Part shown: in pieces, positions 48,000 to 57,256 of the stretch
Numbering within the stretch: position 1 is the first letter of the stretch
Layout of the letters: each line of letters starts with the position of its first letter
Origin: Candidatus Manganitrophus noduliformans
Lineage (GTDB): Bacteria; Nitrospirota; Nitrospiria; SBBL01; Manganitrophaceae
Reading direction: 5' to 3'
Length of the DNA: 64,000 nucleotides
Assembly: GCF_012184425.1 (NCBI RefSeq)
Contig: NZ_VTOW01000005.1
Location: forward strand, 1 to 64,000
Notes under the pieces: model-generated
Seen by the model: the letters and a program-made list of their open reading frames with translations, nothing else
What the model was told of the DNA's origin: nothing
Database searches by the model: none
Made by a program: the position numbers and the translations under genes

Positions 48000-48120
48000 C
48001 GATTTGACCGATGATTTCTCGCCGACCCTTCTCGGCAGAAAATTCCCACCGGTAGGTAAAGAGGTCCGGAAAAAGAGGCGGCGTTTCGGTGAAACCGGTA
48101 CAAAATTTCGGAAATCATGC

Positions 48121-48136
48121 TGGTACGCATCTTGCT
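48121..48136 (+). promoter_or_regulatory. sigma-54 promoter of fliK-flgD-flgE
   Basis: TGGTACGCATCTTGCT matches the TGGCAC-N5-TTGCW consensus at all key bases but one. It lies 55 bases before the ATG at 48191. Confidence 0.75.
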
Positions 48137-48190
48137 CTATCCGAACCCGATGTACAAACGGCAGCCCCAACGTTCAACCGGAAACAAGCG

Positions 48191-49681
48191 ATGAGTGATC
48201 TACTCGATCTGCAATCGATCAACGGCCTCGCACCCGCCGCGGGATCTCAGGGCGAAAAGCGCTCTTCGAAACAAGGAGAGAGCCCGGAAGGATTCCTGAA
48301 GGTCCTGAATGGGGTTGCGGCCGAAACGAGGGCCGTCGGGACTCTCAATGAGGAAGGTCCTCTCGGCGCGACGGAGGAGGGCCATCCCTTATTGGCATTC
48401 CTCGGACGCTCCTTGCCGGACGGGAATCAGATTGTCCGTATCGGCGTTCTCGATGAGGGAGAGGAAGGAACCGAAGGGGGCGCCTCTCCGATCGATTCGA
48501 CGCTCAACCCTCCTGCCGGGCCGACTCCGTTACAAGTTGGACTTGTACAGGGTCCTCCGCAGGAAGGATCTTCATCCCTTCCGCTCGCTTCTCCGGGGGG
48601 AGAGGCACAACCGGATGGACCGGAACAGACACGGGGAAACGGGGCACAGGTCAGTTTGTTTTCGAAACCAGATCTGCCGATTGCAGAAGCGGCTACACCC
48701 GGTCCGATCGATATAATGGCTTCCACAGATCTGGAAACGGAGGTCGGAATATTTCCCGAACAGGGAGGTTTGACAGGGGAGCCAGCTCTGCAAGGAGAGA
48801 AAGAACTTCAGGGGACAGGACCTTTTAAAGGAACGGAGCCGATCGCTTCCCATGATCCGCTCCGTCCGATGACCTTGCCGGAAAGGGGGCTTCATCAAAA
48901 AGCGGGAGAGAATCCAGATGGAATCGCTTCTTACAACGTGCGACCCAAGGAGAATGAATCCAGTGAGACAAGCTTTTTCGAGACCGAAGCAATCGGTGGG
49001 ATCGAAAAAGAGAAATCCGTTCTTTCTGCCCTCGCCGGTGGCAATCAAAAAAATTCTGAAGAAGCCGGGGCGAGAACTGGATCGGAACGGCCCGACCCGA
49101 TGGGGATGGTTTCCAATGAAACGGCTGGAATGAGCGCATCCGATATCGGTCCCTCCAGCCTAAAAGATGACTTCATGAAGAGGGGGACAGGATCGTCCGA
49201 TCCGATTCAGTCAAATAAAACGGGCGACACCTCGTCCGGAATCCCTGAGGAGAGACACCTTCTTCATCAAATATCGGAAAAGTGGACCTTATCCCAGTTT
49301 AAGAACGAACATTCCTTCCGCCTTCAATTGGAACCGGAGATGCTCGGTGAGCTTCAAATCGATATCTCAATGCATCAAGAGGGAATCGTCGCCGAGATCG
49401 TGACCAAACATCCTTTCGTGAAGGAACTCCTGGAAGGGAATCAAGAATTGCTGAGGGGAGCGCTGGCCGAACAGGGGATGAAGATCGATCGGTTCTCGGT
49501 CAGCATCGGCGATCCCAGCCAGGCCGCGCTCGGCTGGGAAGATCACCTGCGAAAACAGGGAACGGACTCTCCCTATGACGCTTCGCAATCCTCTCCGCCG
49601 CCGGCTGAAGAGGGGGAGATTTCTCCCGAGCAGCGGCGGATGAAAGAGGGGGCTTGGAGCGCGATTAGTATTTACGTATAA
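48191..49681 (+). CDS. fliK: flagellar hook-length control protein, FliK-like
   Basis: The 496-residue protein is low in complexity and Gly/Glu/Pro/Ser-rich over the first ~370 residues, then has a folded hook-length domain (HSFRLQLEPEMLGELQIDIS, LRGALAEQGMKIDRFSVSIG). That is the FliK shape: a flexible molecular ruler and a C-terminal switch domain that acts on FlhB. The start is the ATG at 48191; the frame upstream to 48089 has no ribosome site and overlaps the sigma-54 promoter. flgD follows 57 bases later. Confidence 0.85.
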   Translation: MSDLLDLQSINGLAPAAGSQGEKRSSKQGESPEGFLKVLNGVAAETRAVGTLNEEGPLGATEEGHPLLAFLGRSLPDGNQIVRIGVLDEGEEGTEGGASPIDSTLNPPAGPTPLQVGLVQGPPQEGSSSLPLASPGGEAQPDGPEQTRGNGAQVSLFSKPDLPIAEAATPGPIDIMASTDLETEVGIFPEQGGLTGEPALQGEKELQGTGPFKGTEPIASHDPLRPMTLPERGLHQKAGENPDGIASYNVRPKENESSETSFFETEAIGGIEKEKSVLSALAGGNQKNSEEAGARTGSERPDPMGMVSNETAGMSASDIGPSSLKDDFMKRGTGSSDPIQSNKTGDTSSGIPEERHLLHQISEKWTLSQFKNEHSFRLQLEPEMLGELQIDISMHQEGIVAEIVTKHPFVKELLEGNQELLRGALAEQGMKIDRFSVSIGDPSQAALGWEDHLRKQGTDSPYDASQSSPPPAEEGEISPEQRRMKEGAWSAISIYV

Positions 49682-49738
49682 GGCGGGCACCGATCTTCTC
49701 GCCGGAGTCAAGTCGCATTTTTGTGGAGGAGACGATAG

Positions 49739-50347
49739 ATGGATGCAATCGGTCAATTAGGCGCAGATACTTTTTTGAATTTACTATCGGTCCAATTACA
49801 ATACCAGGACCCGCTCCAACCGATGGACAGCATGCAGTTCGTCACGCAGCTGGCTCAATTCACTCAGGTGGAAAAGTCGGTGAATATGGACAAAACCTTG
49901 GGAACGCTCACGCAATACATGGCCTCCATGAACAATTACAACGCGGCCGGTTTGATCGGAAAAGACGTTCAGGTAGAGGGGAGGAGCTTTCCTCTGCGGG
50001 AGGATGCCCCCGCGACATTGAACTATCAATTGGAAGGGGATGCCAGGGAGGTGATGATTCAGATATCGGATGAGACGGGGAATGTCGTTCGGAACATTCG
50101 CGCAGGAGTCCAGCCCGCGGGAATGCAGAATGTGACCTGGAACGGCTTGGATGAACATGGAAACAACTTGCCGGAGGGGACGTACACCTATGACGTTTCC
50201 GCGGTGGATGTCACCGGGGCGCCTGTTCGGTTGCAAACCTACACGCAGGGACGGGTGACCGGCGTGACCTTCGAGGGGAGCATCGCTTATCTCATGGTCA
50301 ACGGCGCGCGCGTTCCGGCATCGGGCGTATTGCGCATCAATCAATAA
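49739..50347 (+). CDS. flgD: flagellar hook capping protein FlgD
   Basis: The 202-residue protein has the N-terminal FlgD motif FLNLLSVQLQYQDPLQPMDS and the C-terminal Ig-like/FlgD_ig part (NVTWNGLDEHGNNLPEGTYT). It caps the growing hook. GGAGGAG lies about seven bases before the ATG. Confidence 0.95.
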   Translation: MDAIGQLGADTFLNLLSVQLQYQDPLQPMDSMQFVTQLAQFTQVEKSVNMDKTLGTLTQYMASMNNYNAAGLIGKDVQVEGRSFPLREDAPATLNYQLEGDAREVMIQISDETGNVVRNIRAGVQPAGMQNVTWNGLDEHGNNLPEGTYTYDVSAVDVTGAPVRLQTYTQGRVTGVTFEGSIAYLMVNGARVPASGVLRINQ

Positions 50348-50370
50348 GATAAACAGGGAGGGGAGATCAG

Positions 50371-51660
50371 ATGGCGATTTTAACTTCGCTTTTTTCAAGT
50401 GTCAGCGGGATCAACGCATTCGGAAACGGGCTTTCCGTCATCAGCAACAACATCGCGAACATGGCGACCATCGGCTTTAAGGACAGCAGCGTGGCGTTTG
50501 CCGATATTATCGGGGAGGGATCGAGTTCGAACCAGATCGGGCACGGGGTCTTTGTCAGCGGCATCCGGACGCAGTTCATCCAAGGATCGTTCGAGACGAC
50601 CGGGAACGGACTCGACATGGCGCTGGAGGGAGACGGGTTTTTTCTTTTGAGAACACCGGAAGGAACGGAATCGTATACCCGCGCCGGTCTCTTTAGCGTG
50701 GACCAGAACGGACTCATCGCCAATCCGGAAGGTCTGTTGCTTCAAGGTTATCAAGCCGACCCGACCGGCGAACTCACCGGACAGATCGGCAATCTCAATG
50801 TGGCGTCGACCTCCTTTCCCCCGCAGTCGACCGCCGAAATGAGCATCGTGGCCAATATCGATTCCAGGGCGACCATTCCCCCCGCTTTTGACGTGACCGA
50901 TCCGACGGCCACCTCGAACTTCTCGACCAGTCTGTCGATGTTCGACTCCCTCGGAAACAGCCATCTCGTCTCGATATTTTTTAGAAAGAGCGCGACGGGA
51001 GCGGGCGGAAATACCTGGGAATGGTTTGCCCTTGTCGAGGGAGCCGACTCCGCCAGCGGCGTGACGGAAATTCAGGCGCAGGGAACGCTGACCTTCACCA
51101 CGGCCGGAGAGCTCGATACGGTCAGCGCCATTACTTATCCGACCGGCGGCTTCGACTTCTCCGGAGGGGCGACGCAGAATCAGATCATCGACTTTAATTT
51201 TGGGGAGAGCATTACCACGGACGGGGGAACCGGTTTGAACGGGCTCACCCAATTCGGATCGAACTCGGGGGTCCTCAACCAGCTTCAAGACGGCTATGCT
51301 TCCGGATCGCTTCAGCGGGTCTCCGTCAACAAGGAGGGGCTCATCACCGGTCTTTTCACCAACGGAAAGAGCCGGACCCTCGGCGGGGTTACGCTGGGGC
51401 GGTTTAACAACCCCCAGGGGCTGGTCAAGCTCGGGAATAATCTTTATGCCGTCTCTTCCGACTCGGGACAACCGATTTTCGGCTCGCCTGATTCGGCCGG
51501 AATGGGGAGGATTCTGGCGAGCTCGCTGGAATTGTCGAGCGTCGATCTGGCGGGGCAGTTCGTGAAGATGATCGAGTATCAGCGCGGATTCCAAGCCAAT
51601 TCCCGCGTGATCTCCATTACGGACGAGATCCTCCAGGAACTGGTGAACCTGACGCGATAA
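50371..51660 (+). CDS. flgE: flagellar hook protein FlgE
   Basis: The 429-residue protein has the N-terminal rod/hook motif ISNNIANMATIGFKDSSVAF, an internal hook domain and the C-terminal MIEYQRGFQANSRVISITDE helix that packs in the hook core. Starting 23 bases after flgD. Confidence 0.97.
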   Translation: MAILTSLFSSVSGINAFGNGLSVISNNIANMATIGFKDSSVAFADIIGEGSSSNQIGHGVFVSGIRTQFIQGSFETTGNGLDMALEGDGFFLLRTPEGTESYTRAGLFSVDQNGLIANPEGLLLQGYQADPTGELTGQIGNLNVASTSFPPQSTAEMSIVANIDSRATIPPAFDVTDPTATSNFSTSLSMFDSLGNSHLVSIFFRKSATGAGGNTWEWFALVEGADSASGVTEIQAQGTLTFTTAGELDTVSAITYPTGGFDFSGGATQNQIIDFNFGESITTDGGTGLNGLTQFGSNSGVLNQLQDGYASGSLQRVSVNKEGLITGLFTNGKSRTLGGVTLGRFNNPQGLVKLGNNLYAVSSDSGQPIFGSPDSAGMGRILASSLELSSVDLAGQFVKMIEYQRGFQANSRVISITDEILQELVNLTR

Positions 51661-51667
51661 GTCCTGA

Positions 51668-51696
51668 GCGCCGGGGCGGTCCTCCCGCCCCGGCGC
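51668..51696. terminator. 12-bp GC hairpin after flgE
   Basis: GCGCCGGGGCGG pairs with CCGCCCCGGCGC over TCCTC. No T-run follows, so it may serve to protect or lower mRNA rather than to end it. The flgE-fliL space 51661-51895 holds no gene. Confidence 0.5.
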
Positions 51697-51838
51697 ATCC
51701 GTCAAAGCAATGACGGTCCTCCCCCCTTTGTTGACACTTCTTTTTATTTTCATCGCATCTTCTCTTCGCTAAATCAATTTTAATCATCAAAAGGCGGCGA
51801 TTCCGGCCTCCGGATCGCGCCTCCCGGCATTTTATCGC

Positions 51839-51854
51839 TGGCATGGACATTGCT
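51839..51854 (+). promoter_or_regulatory. sigma-54 promoter of fliL operon
   Basis: TGGCATGGACATTGCT fits the consensus at every key base (GG, ten bases, GC). It is 42 bases before the GTG start of fliL, so it likely drives fliL through fliR and beyond. Confidence 0.8.
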
Positions 51855-51895
51855 ATGCATACCGAATGAACTTAATCCCATGAGGGAGTGGATCC

Positions 51896-52459
51896 GTGGC
51901 GGAGGAAGAAAAAAAAGGAGAGGCCGACAAAGCCGATAAGAAGGAAACGAAGTCTTCGGCAAAATCGAAAAAAATGTTGTTCGTCATCGGCGGCGCGGTA
52001 ATCCTTCTTGCGGCGGGAGGAGGCGTTTTTTTCATGATGAAGAAACCCTCCGAGGAGACGGTTGCGGCTGTCGCCGCCGAAGAAGCGGCCCCTCCTAAAA
52101 CGGAGAAGAGCGGCGGGAAGGCGGAGGCGGCCGGCGGCGAGAAGACGGAGGAGAAGGGAGGGGTCATTTTCGATTTGGATCCCTTCGTCGTCAATCTGGC
52201 CGATACCCCGGAGATCCGGTACCTTAAGCTGACGATCAAGTTGGAGCTGACGAAGGAGGAATATACCGAAGAGGTGACAAATCGGATGCCTCAGATTCGC
52301 GATTCGCTCCTCATTCTTTTCAGCAGCAAAGAGTATGCGAGCATCCGAACCGTTGAGGGAAAAATGGAACTCCGCGATGAGATTCTCCAAAGGTTAAATA
52401 CGATCTTAAAAAAGGGAGCGGTGAAGGCGGCGTATTTTACCGATTTTGTGGCGCAATAG
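51896..52459 (+). CDS. fliL: flagellar basal body-associated protein FliL
   Basis: The 187-residue protein has a Lys/Glu-rich N-terminus, one membrane helix (27-48), a charged Ala/Glu linker and the FliL domain (FVVNLADTPEIRYLKLTIKL, LRDEILQRLNTIL). It stabilises the stator. GTG start with GGGAG ten bases upstream. Confidence 0.93.
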   Translation: MAEEEKKGEADKADKKETKSSAKSKKMLFVIGGAVILLAAGGGVFFMMKKPSEETVAAVAAEEAAPPKTEKSGGKAEAAGGEKTEEKGGVIFDLDPFVVNLADTPEIRYLKLTIKLELTKEEYTEEVTNRMPQIRDSLLILFSSKEYASIRTVEGKMELRDEILQRLNTILKKGAVKAAYFTDFVAQ

Positions 52460-52504
52460 GAGTTGCAATGAACCGGTCGATTGCAGGGCCGACATCGTGA
52501 ATCG

Positions 52505-53506
52505 ATGATGGCGGAGAAAATATTATCTCAAGAGGAGGTGGATGCCCTTCTCAAAGGCGTTTCCGACGGAAAGGTCAGCACGCAATCCGCACCGGCGCCG
52601 TCCCGAGGCGTCCGGCCGTATGATTTCACCAGCCGCGATCCGATTCCTCACGGAGGAATCTCGGGTTTCGAGTTTGCTCATGAGCGGTTCGCGCGATTTT
52701 TCAAGGCCACCCTCTCCTCGGTTGTTCGTAAAGAGATCAAGATTCAGCCGATGCCGATCCAGGTCCTTCCTTTCAAAGATCTCATGAAAGACGCTCCCGC
52801 GCCGATCAGCTTGAACCTGATTAAAATAGATCCGCTGAAAGGACAGGCCTTGATCGTGGTGAAGCCGGAGCTTCTCTATACGCTTCTTGAGCTCCTCTTC
52901 GGCGGAAACGGCCAAGGCCCGGGCAAAATCGCCGTCACGGAGTTTACGCCGATCGAGCAACGGGTGATCCGCCGGTTCGTTGTGATGGTTCTTGAAGAAT
53001 TTCAAAAAGCATGGACGCCGCTTTATCCTTTCAAACCTTCTTTGGTCCGGTCCGAGACCAATCCGCAGTTCGCCAACGTCATGAGCCCCGGCGAGCAGAT
53101 CGTCAAGATTTCATTCAAACTTGAGATTGAGGATCAAAAGCGGGAGATCATCCTGGCGATTCCATTTACCTCTCTCGAACCGGTCTTCGAAAAATTGGTC
53201 GGCGGTTCCACCGGAACCGCCCGAGAAGTTGATCCCGAATGGGCCGCGCGTTTAAGAGCCGAGATGGCCGACTGCAGGGTTTCGGTCACAGCCGAGCTGG
53301 GAGGGGCGGTTCTGACCGTAGAGGAGATCACCCGGCTGGCGGTGGGGGATATTATTATTCTCGAAAAGGGGGTGGATGAAGATCTGGAGATGAAGGTGGA
53401 GGGAAGACCGAAATTTCGAGGCCATCCCGGTCTCCACCGGGGGAAGCCCGCGTTTCAGATCACCTCGCTGATTTACGATCGGAGGGAAGCGCAACATGGC
53501 AGATGA
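52505..53506 (+). CDS. fliM: flagellar motor switch protein FliM
   Basis: The 333-residue protein has the N-terminal CheY-binding motif ILSQEEVDALLKGV, the middle domain (FARFFKATLSSVVRKEIKIQ) and a C-terminal SPOA domain shared with FliN. The ATG at 52505 or 52508 is best; an overlapping small frame (52469 to about 52501) with its own AGGAG may couple its translation to fliL. Stop overlaps the fliN start. Confidence 0.95.
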   Translation: MMAEKILSQEEVDALLKGVSDGKVSTQSAPAPSRGVRPYDFTSRDPIPHGGISGFEFAHERFARFFKATLSSVVRKEIKIQPMPIQVLPFKDLMKDAPAPISLNLIKIDPLKGQALIVVKPELLYTLLELLFGGNGQGPGKIAVTEFTPIEQRVIRRFVVMVLEEFQKAWTPLYPFKPSLVRSETNPQFANVMSPGEQIVKISFKLEIEDQKREIILAIPFTSLEPVFEKLVGGSTGTAREVDPEWAARLRAEMADCRVSVTAELGGAVLTVEEITRLAVGDIIILEKGVDEDLEMKVEGRPKFRGHPGLHRGKPAFQITSLIYDRREAQHGR

Positions 53507-53912
53507 GGATCCCAAGGCCGGACCGGGGGGCGGGGCGCAGAAGCCGGCCGCCGCCCCGGCGTCGGGGGCGGCCAAGAAGCCCGCGGGCGCGGAAGCAAAA
53601 CCCCCTTCGTTCGCGCCGCTGGAGCAGAAAAAAACCGGCGCGCCGGTGGGCAATCTCGATTTTATCCTCGATATTCCCCTGGAAATTCGCGTCGAGCTGG
53701 GGAACGCAAAAATTCTCATCCGGGATCTTCTGCAACTCGGCCAAGGATCGGTGGTCGAACTGGAAAAGCTGTCGGGCGAGCCGCTGGAGGTGTTTATCGG
53801 CGATAAGTTGGTGGCCCGAGGCGAGGTGGTCGTCGTGAACGAAAAATTCGGAATTCGCCTCACCGATATCGTCAGCGCGGCGGAACGGATCAAACAACTC
53901 AGCAAAGGATGA
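53496..53912 (+). CDS. fliN: flagellar motor switch protein FliN
   Basis: The 138-residue protein has an Ala/Pro-rich N-terminal tail (residues 1-50) and the SPOA domain (LDIPLEIRVELGNAKILIRD, ending in RLTDIVSAAERIKQLSKG). The start overlaps fliM by 11 bases. Confidence 0.94.
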   Translation: MADEDPKAGPGGGAQKPAAAPASGAAKKPAGAEAKPPSFAPLEQKKTGAPVGNLDFILDIPLEIRVELGNAKILIRDLLQLGQGSVVELEKLSGEPLEVFIGDKLVARGEVVVVNEKFGIRLTDIVSAAERIKQLSKG

Positions 53913-53916
53913 CCCC

Positions 53917-54225
53917 GTGGATTCCTTCTGGAACTTGATCAAGGTCGGCGGATCGCTCCTCTTCGTTCTCGGGATCATGGCCCTGACGGCTTATGCCGCC
54001 CAGCGGTTCCTCGGCTCGAAATTGGGACGCTGGCGGTCCCAGCCTCTCATCCAGGTCTTGGCGACGACCTATCTCGGCCCGAAGAAAGAGATCGCGGTGA
54101 TCGAGGTCGGAAAAGAATATCTGGTCGTCGGCATCACGCCGACACAGATCTCCCTTCTCGCCCGGCTGGAGGAGCCGCCCCTTCCGTCGGCGCCGATCGA
54201 AACAAACGCGGGGCCGCGAACATGA
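53917..54225 (+). CDS. fliO: flagellar export protein FliO
   Basis: The 102-residue protein has one membrane helix (residues ~8-27) followed by a beta-rich cytoplasmic part (WRSQPLIQVLATTYLGPKKE, EVGKEYLVVGITPTQISLL). FliO helps assemble the FliP ring. Its stop overlaps fliP by four bases. Confidence 0.88.
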   Translation: MDSFWNLIKVGGSLLFVLGIMALTAYAAQRFLGSKLGRWRSQPLIQVLATTYLGPKKEIAVIEVGKEYLVVGITPTQISLLARLEEPPLPSAPIETNAGPRT

Positions 54226-54986
54226 CGCATCGGCTTCTCCTACGCGCCGGGATTGTATGCGCCCTCTTTGTGATCTGTGTCGTGGCGCCGGTTTCAGCGG
54301 CGGAGACCCCCAACGGGGCTCCCTCCTTGACGATCAACCTGGGAGACGGCACACCCCAGCAGATGTCGGTGGTCGTTCAGATTCTCCTCCTCCTGACGGT
54401 CCTCTCTCTGGCCCCGGCCCTGATCATGATGGTCACCTCGTTTACGCGGATCGTGGTCGTCCTCTCCTTTTTGCGGCATGCACTGGGAACGCAGCAAAGC
54501 CCTCCCAACCAGGTCCTCATCAGCTTGGCCCTTTTTTTAACGCTCTTTGTGATGTCGCCGGTCTGGCAAAAAGTCAATGCGGAGGCGCTTCAACCCTACC
54601 TGGAGCAGAAGGCGTCGCAATCGGAGGCGCTCGAGCGGGCGGCCGACTCGGCGAGGGGTTTTATGCTCAAGCAGGTTCGCGAGAAAGACCTCGCCCTTTT
54701 CGTCGATATCGCGAAGCTGCCGGCGCCGAATACCCCCTCCGAGCTCCCGATTCACGTGGTGATTCCGGCCTTCATGATCAGCGAGCTCCGGACCGCTTTT
54801 CAGATCGGTTTCCTGATCTTCTTGCCCTTTCTCATCATCGATATCGTCGTGGCGAGCATTTTGATGTCGATGGGGATGATGATGCTTCCCCCCGTCATGG
54901 TCTCCCTTCCGTTCAAGCTGATTCTTTTTGTTTTGGCCGACGGGTGGTTTCTCGTCGTGGGGTCTCTGGTCAAGAGCTTTGCGTAA
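54222..54986 (+). CDS. fliP: flagellar export gate protein FliP
   Basis: The 254-residue protein has a cleaved signal peptide (residues 1-22) and the FliP core (TSFTRIVVVLSFLRHALGTQ, PFLIIDIVVASILMSMGMMM). Five FliP make the gate with FliQ and FliR. Confidence 0.96.
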   Translation: MTHRLLLRAGIVCALFVICVVAPVSAAETPNGAPSLTINLGDGTPQQMSVVVQILLLLTVLSLAPALIMMVTSFTRIVVVLSFLRHALGTQQSPPNQVLISLALFLTLFVMSPVWQKVNAEALQPYLEQKASQSEALERAADSARGFMLKQVREKDLALFVDIAKLPAPNTPSELPIHVVIPAFMISELRTAFQIGFLIFLPFLIIDIVVASILMSMGMMMLPPVMVSLPFKLILFVLADGWFLVVGSLVKSFA

Positions 54987-55008
54987 CAGTCTAAAAAGGG
55001 ATTTAAAA

Positions 55009-55278
55009 ATGACGATGGAATTTGTGGTTGAGATGGGTCAGCGGACCATCGAAACGGCGCTCCTTCTGGCCGCCCCGGCGCTTCTTTTCAGCTTGGCGGC
55101 GGGATTGCTCGTGAGCCTCTTTCAGGCGGTCACCCAAATCAACGAAGCGACCTTGACGTTTCTGCCGAAGATTCTGGCGGTGGCGCTCGCTCTGTTGATC
55201 TTCTTTCCCTGGATGCTCTCGCTCCTTATCGAGTTTACGAGCCGTCTGCTGATCAATCTTCCGAATTACGTCCATTAG
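55009..55278 (+). CDS. fliQ: flagellar export gate protein FliQ
   Basis: The 89-residue protein has two membrane helices and the family signature LLVSLFQAVTQINEATLTFL. Start at the second ATG region of the frame (55009), since the part before overlaps fliP. Confidence 0.95.
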   Translation: MTMEFVVEMGQRTIETALLLAAPALLFSLAAGLLVSLFQAVTQINEATLTFLPKILAVALALLIFFPWMLSLLIEFTSRLLINLPNYVH

Positions 55279-55287
55279 GAGAGCGTA

Positions 55288-56067
55288 ATGGAGTGGGTGC
55301 AGCCTCTTTTCCGGTATGAGACCGCTTTTGTGCTGATTCTCTTTCGGGTGGCGAGCTTTCTCGCCGTGCTCCCGATCATGAGCGGGCGCAGTATTCCCGG
55401 ATTGGTCAAGGTGTCGTTGGCGCTGGCGGTCTCGCTCATCCTCGTGCCGATCATCCCGATTCAGCCGGCCCCGCCGACGGTCTCCGCCTGGGTGGTCGGT
55501 CTGGCGGGAGAGATGATGATCGGGTGGGTCATCGGGCTCGGGTCCCGTCTCATTTTTGCCGCGGTGGAACTCGGCGGAGAACTCGCGGGCCTTCAGATGG
55601 GGTTCGGCATTGCCAATGTCATTGATCCGAGCTCCAATCAACCGGTTCCATTGATCGAACAGTTTTATACCCTTTTGGCGGTCCTCGTTTTCTTCGGGAT
55701 CCATGCAGACCATCTGGTCCTTCGGGCGCTGGTTCAAAGCTTCACCATTCTTCCTCCGATGACCTTCAATCCCGGGGGAGCGCCGATCGGGCAACTCGTT
55801 CAAGCGGCCGGCCAGCTTTTTGTCATGGGAATGCGGATCGCGATTCCGGTCACCATCGCCCTTTTGCTGGCGAACGTCGCCCTGGGGATCATCTCGCGCG
55901 TCGTTCCACAGATGAATGTGTGGCTGATGAGTTACCCGATCACGATCAGCCTCGGTCTTCTGATCATGGGAGCGACCCTCTCTCTCTACGTCGCGTTGCT
56001 GCAGAACCAGATGGCCGGCCTGGAAGGAACGATCGGGGGGCTTTTGTTGGAGATGAAAAATCCGTAA
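55288..56067 (+). CDS. fliR: flagellar export gate protein FliR
   Basis: The 259-residue protein has six membrane segments and the FliR landmarks (RVASFLAVLPIMSGRSIPGL, GFGIANVIDPSSNQPVPLIE). It is separate from FlhB here; in some bacteria the two are fused. Confidence 0.95.
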   Translation: MEWVQPLFRYETAFVLILFRVASFLAVLPIMSGRSIPGLVKVSLALAVSLILVPIIPIQPAPPTVSAWVVGLAGEMMIGWVIGLGSRLIFAAVELGGELAGLQMGFGIANVIDPSSNQPVPLIEQFYTLLAVLVFFGIHADHLVLRALVQSFTILPPMTFNPGGAPIGQLVQAAGQLFVMGMRIAIPVTIALLLANVALGIISRVVPQMNVWLMSYPITISLGLLIMGATLSLYVALLQNQMAGLEGTIGGLLLEMKNP

Positions 56068-56114
56068 AGAGTGAAGACATCTACTCCTCACGTCTCACGC
56101 ATTTGAGTTGATAA

Positions 56115-57173
56115 ATGGCATCGGACGATCAGGAAAAAAGCGAAAAAGCGAGTCCAAAACGGCGGGAGGAGGCCCGGAAGAAAGGGCAGGTCCCCAAAAG
56201 CCGGGAGATCCATTCCGCCGCGTTGATTCTCGGCGGCGTCCTCGGTTTTTCGATCACCGCTCCGATAGTGATGTCGCAGATGCGGAAAGTGATGGTTCAG
56301 ACCTGGAGCGGCTTTTCCTCCACGCCGATGACGGAGACCTCTTTTTATCATTTGGCGATGACGCAACTTTCAGGGACGTTGTCGGTTCTTATTCCGGTCA
56401 TGGGAATGCTCGGCGCGATCGTGGTCGCCGCCTCCTTCGGGCAGCATGGATGGGTTTGGTCGACGGAAGCGTTGGCCCCCGATTGGTCTCGGCTCAATCC
56501 GATGAAGGGGGCGAAGAAGTTCTTTTCGCTCCAGGCGGCCGCGGAGTTGATCAAGACGCTGATCAAATTTATCGCCGTCGGCGGACTTTCATACGTTGTC
56601 ATTCGCCAAGCGATTCCGGCGATCTCCACGGCGATGCAGGCGGAGCCTTCTCAAATGCTGGCGATTGCAGGGGAGAAGATCTCCAAGTTGGCCCTGACGA
56701 CCGGTCTCCTGATCGCCTTTCTCGGAGCGGCTGATTATCTCTTTCAGTGGTGGAACCTGGAGCGGAGCCTCCGGATGACGAAACAGGAGATGAAGGAGGA
56801 GATGCGGCAGAGCGAAGGGGATCCGATGATCCGGGCGCGTGTGCGGAGCGCTCAGAAGGAGATGGCCCGCAAGCGGATGATGGCCGACGTGCCGAAGGCC
56901 GACGTGGTCCTGACCAACCCGACGACCCTGGCGGTGGCCCTCCTGTATCAACACGGGAAAATGAAGGCGCCGAAAGTGGTGGCGAAAGGGGCCGGCTTTA
57001 TCGCGGAGCGGATACGGGAGATCGCCCGTCAACACGGGGTTCCGGTGATCGAGAACAAACCGCTCGCCCGCGCCCTCTTCAAGGGGGTCAAAATCGGCGA
57101 TCCGATCCCGTCAAAGCTCTACCGCGCCGTCGCGGAAATTTTGGCGTATGTGTATCGGTTGCGCCGAACGTAG
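56115..57173 (+). CDS. flhB: flagellar export switch protein FlhB
   Basis: The 352-residue protein has four membrane helices and a cytoplasmic tail. The self-cleavage site, normally NPTH, reads Asn268-Pro-Thr-Thr271 (VVLTNPTTLAVALL). The rest of the tail (PLARALFKGVKIGDPIPSKL) is normal. A changed His would slow cleavage of FlhB and the change from hook to filament export. Confidence 0.94.
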   Translation: MASDDQEKSEKASPKRREEARKKGQVPKSREIHSAALILGGVLGFSITAPIVMSQMRKVMVQTWSGFSSTPMTETSFYHLAMTQLSGTLSVLIPVMGMLGAIVVAASFGQHGWVWSTEALAPDWSRLNPMKGAKKFFSLQAAAELIKTLIKFIAVGGLSYVVIRQAIPAISTAMQAEPSQMLAIAGEKISKLALTTGLLIAFLGAADYLFQWWNLERSLRMTKQEMKEEMRQSEGDPMIRARVRSAQKEMARKRMMADVPKADVVLTNPTTLAVALLYQHGKMKAPKVVAKGAGFIAERIREIARQHGVPVIENKPLARALFKGVKIGDPIPSKLYRAVAEILAYVYRLRRT

Positions 57174-57222
57174 GGGCGGTCCGATGTGACCGCCTTGGGC
57201 AGACACACCGGTCTGCCCCTAC
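57170..57222. repeat. GTAGGGGC composite element, first orientation
   Basis: A 53-base element bounded by GTAGGGGC and its complement, with a CGGTCC..GGACCG-like stem and a TCTGCCC stem; it is an inverted counterpart of the element at 60602-60656. It lies between flhB and flhA. Confidence 0.7.
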
Positions 57223-57256
57223 AAAGAAAATGTGATGCATCGAGTTTAGGGAGAGA

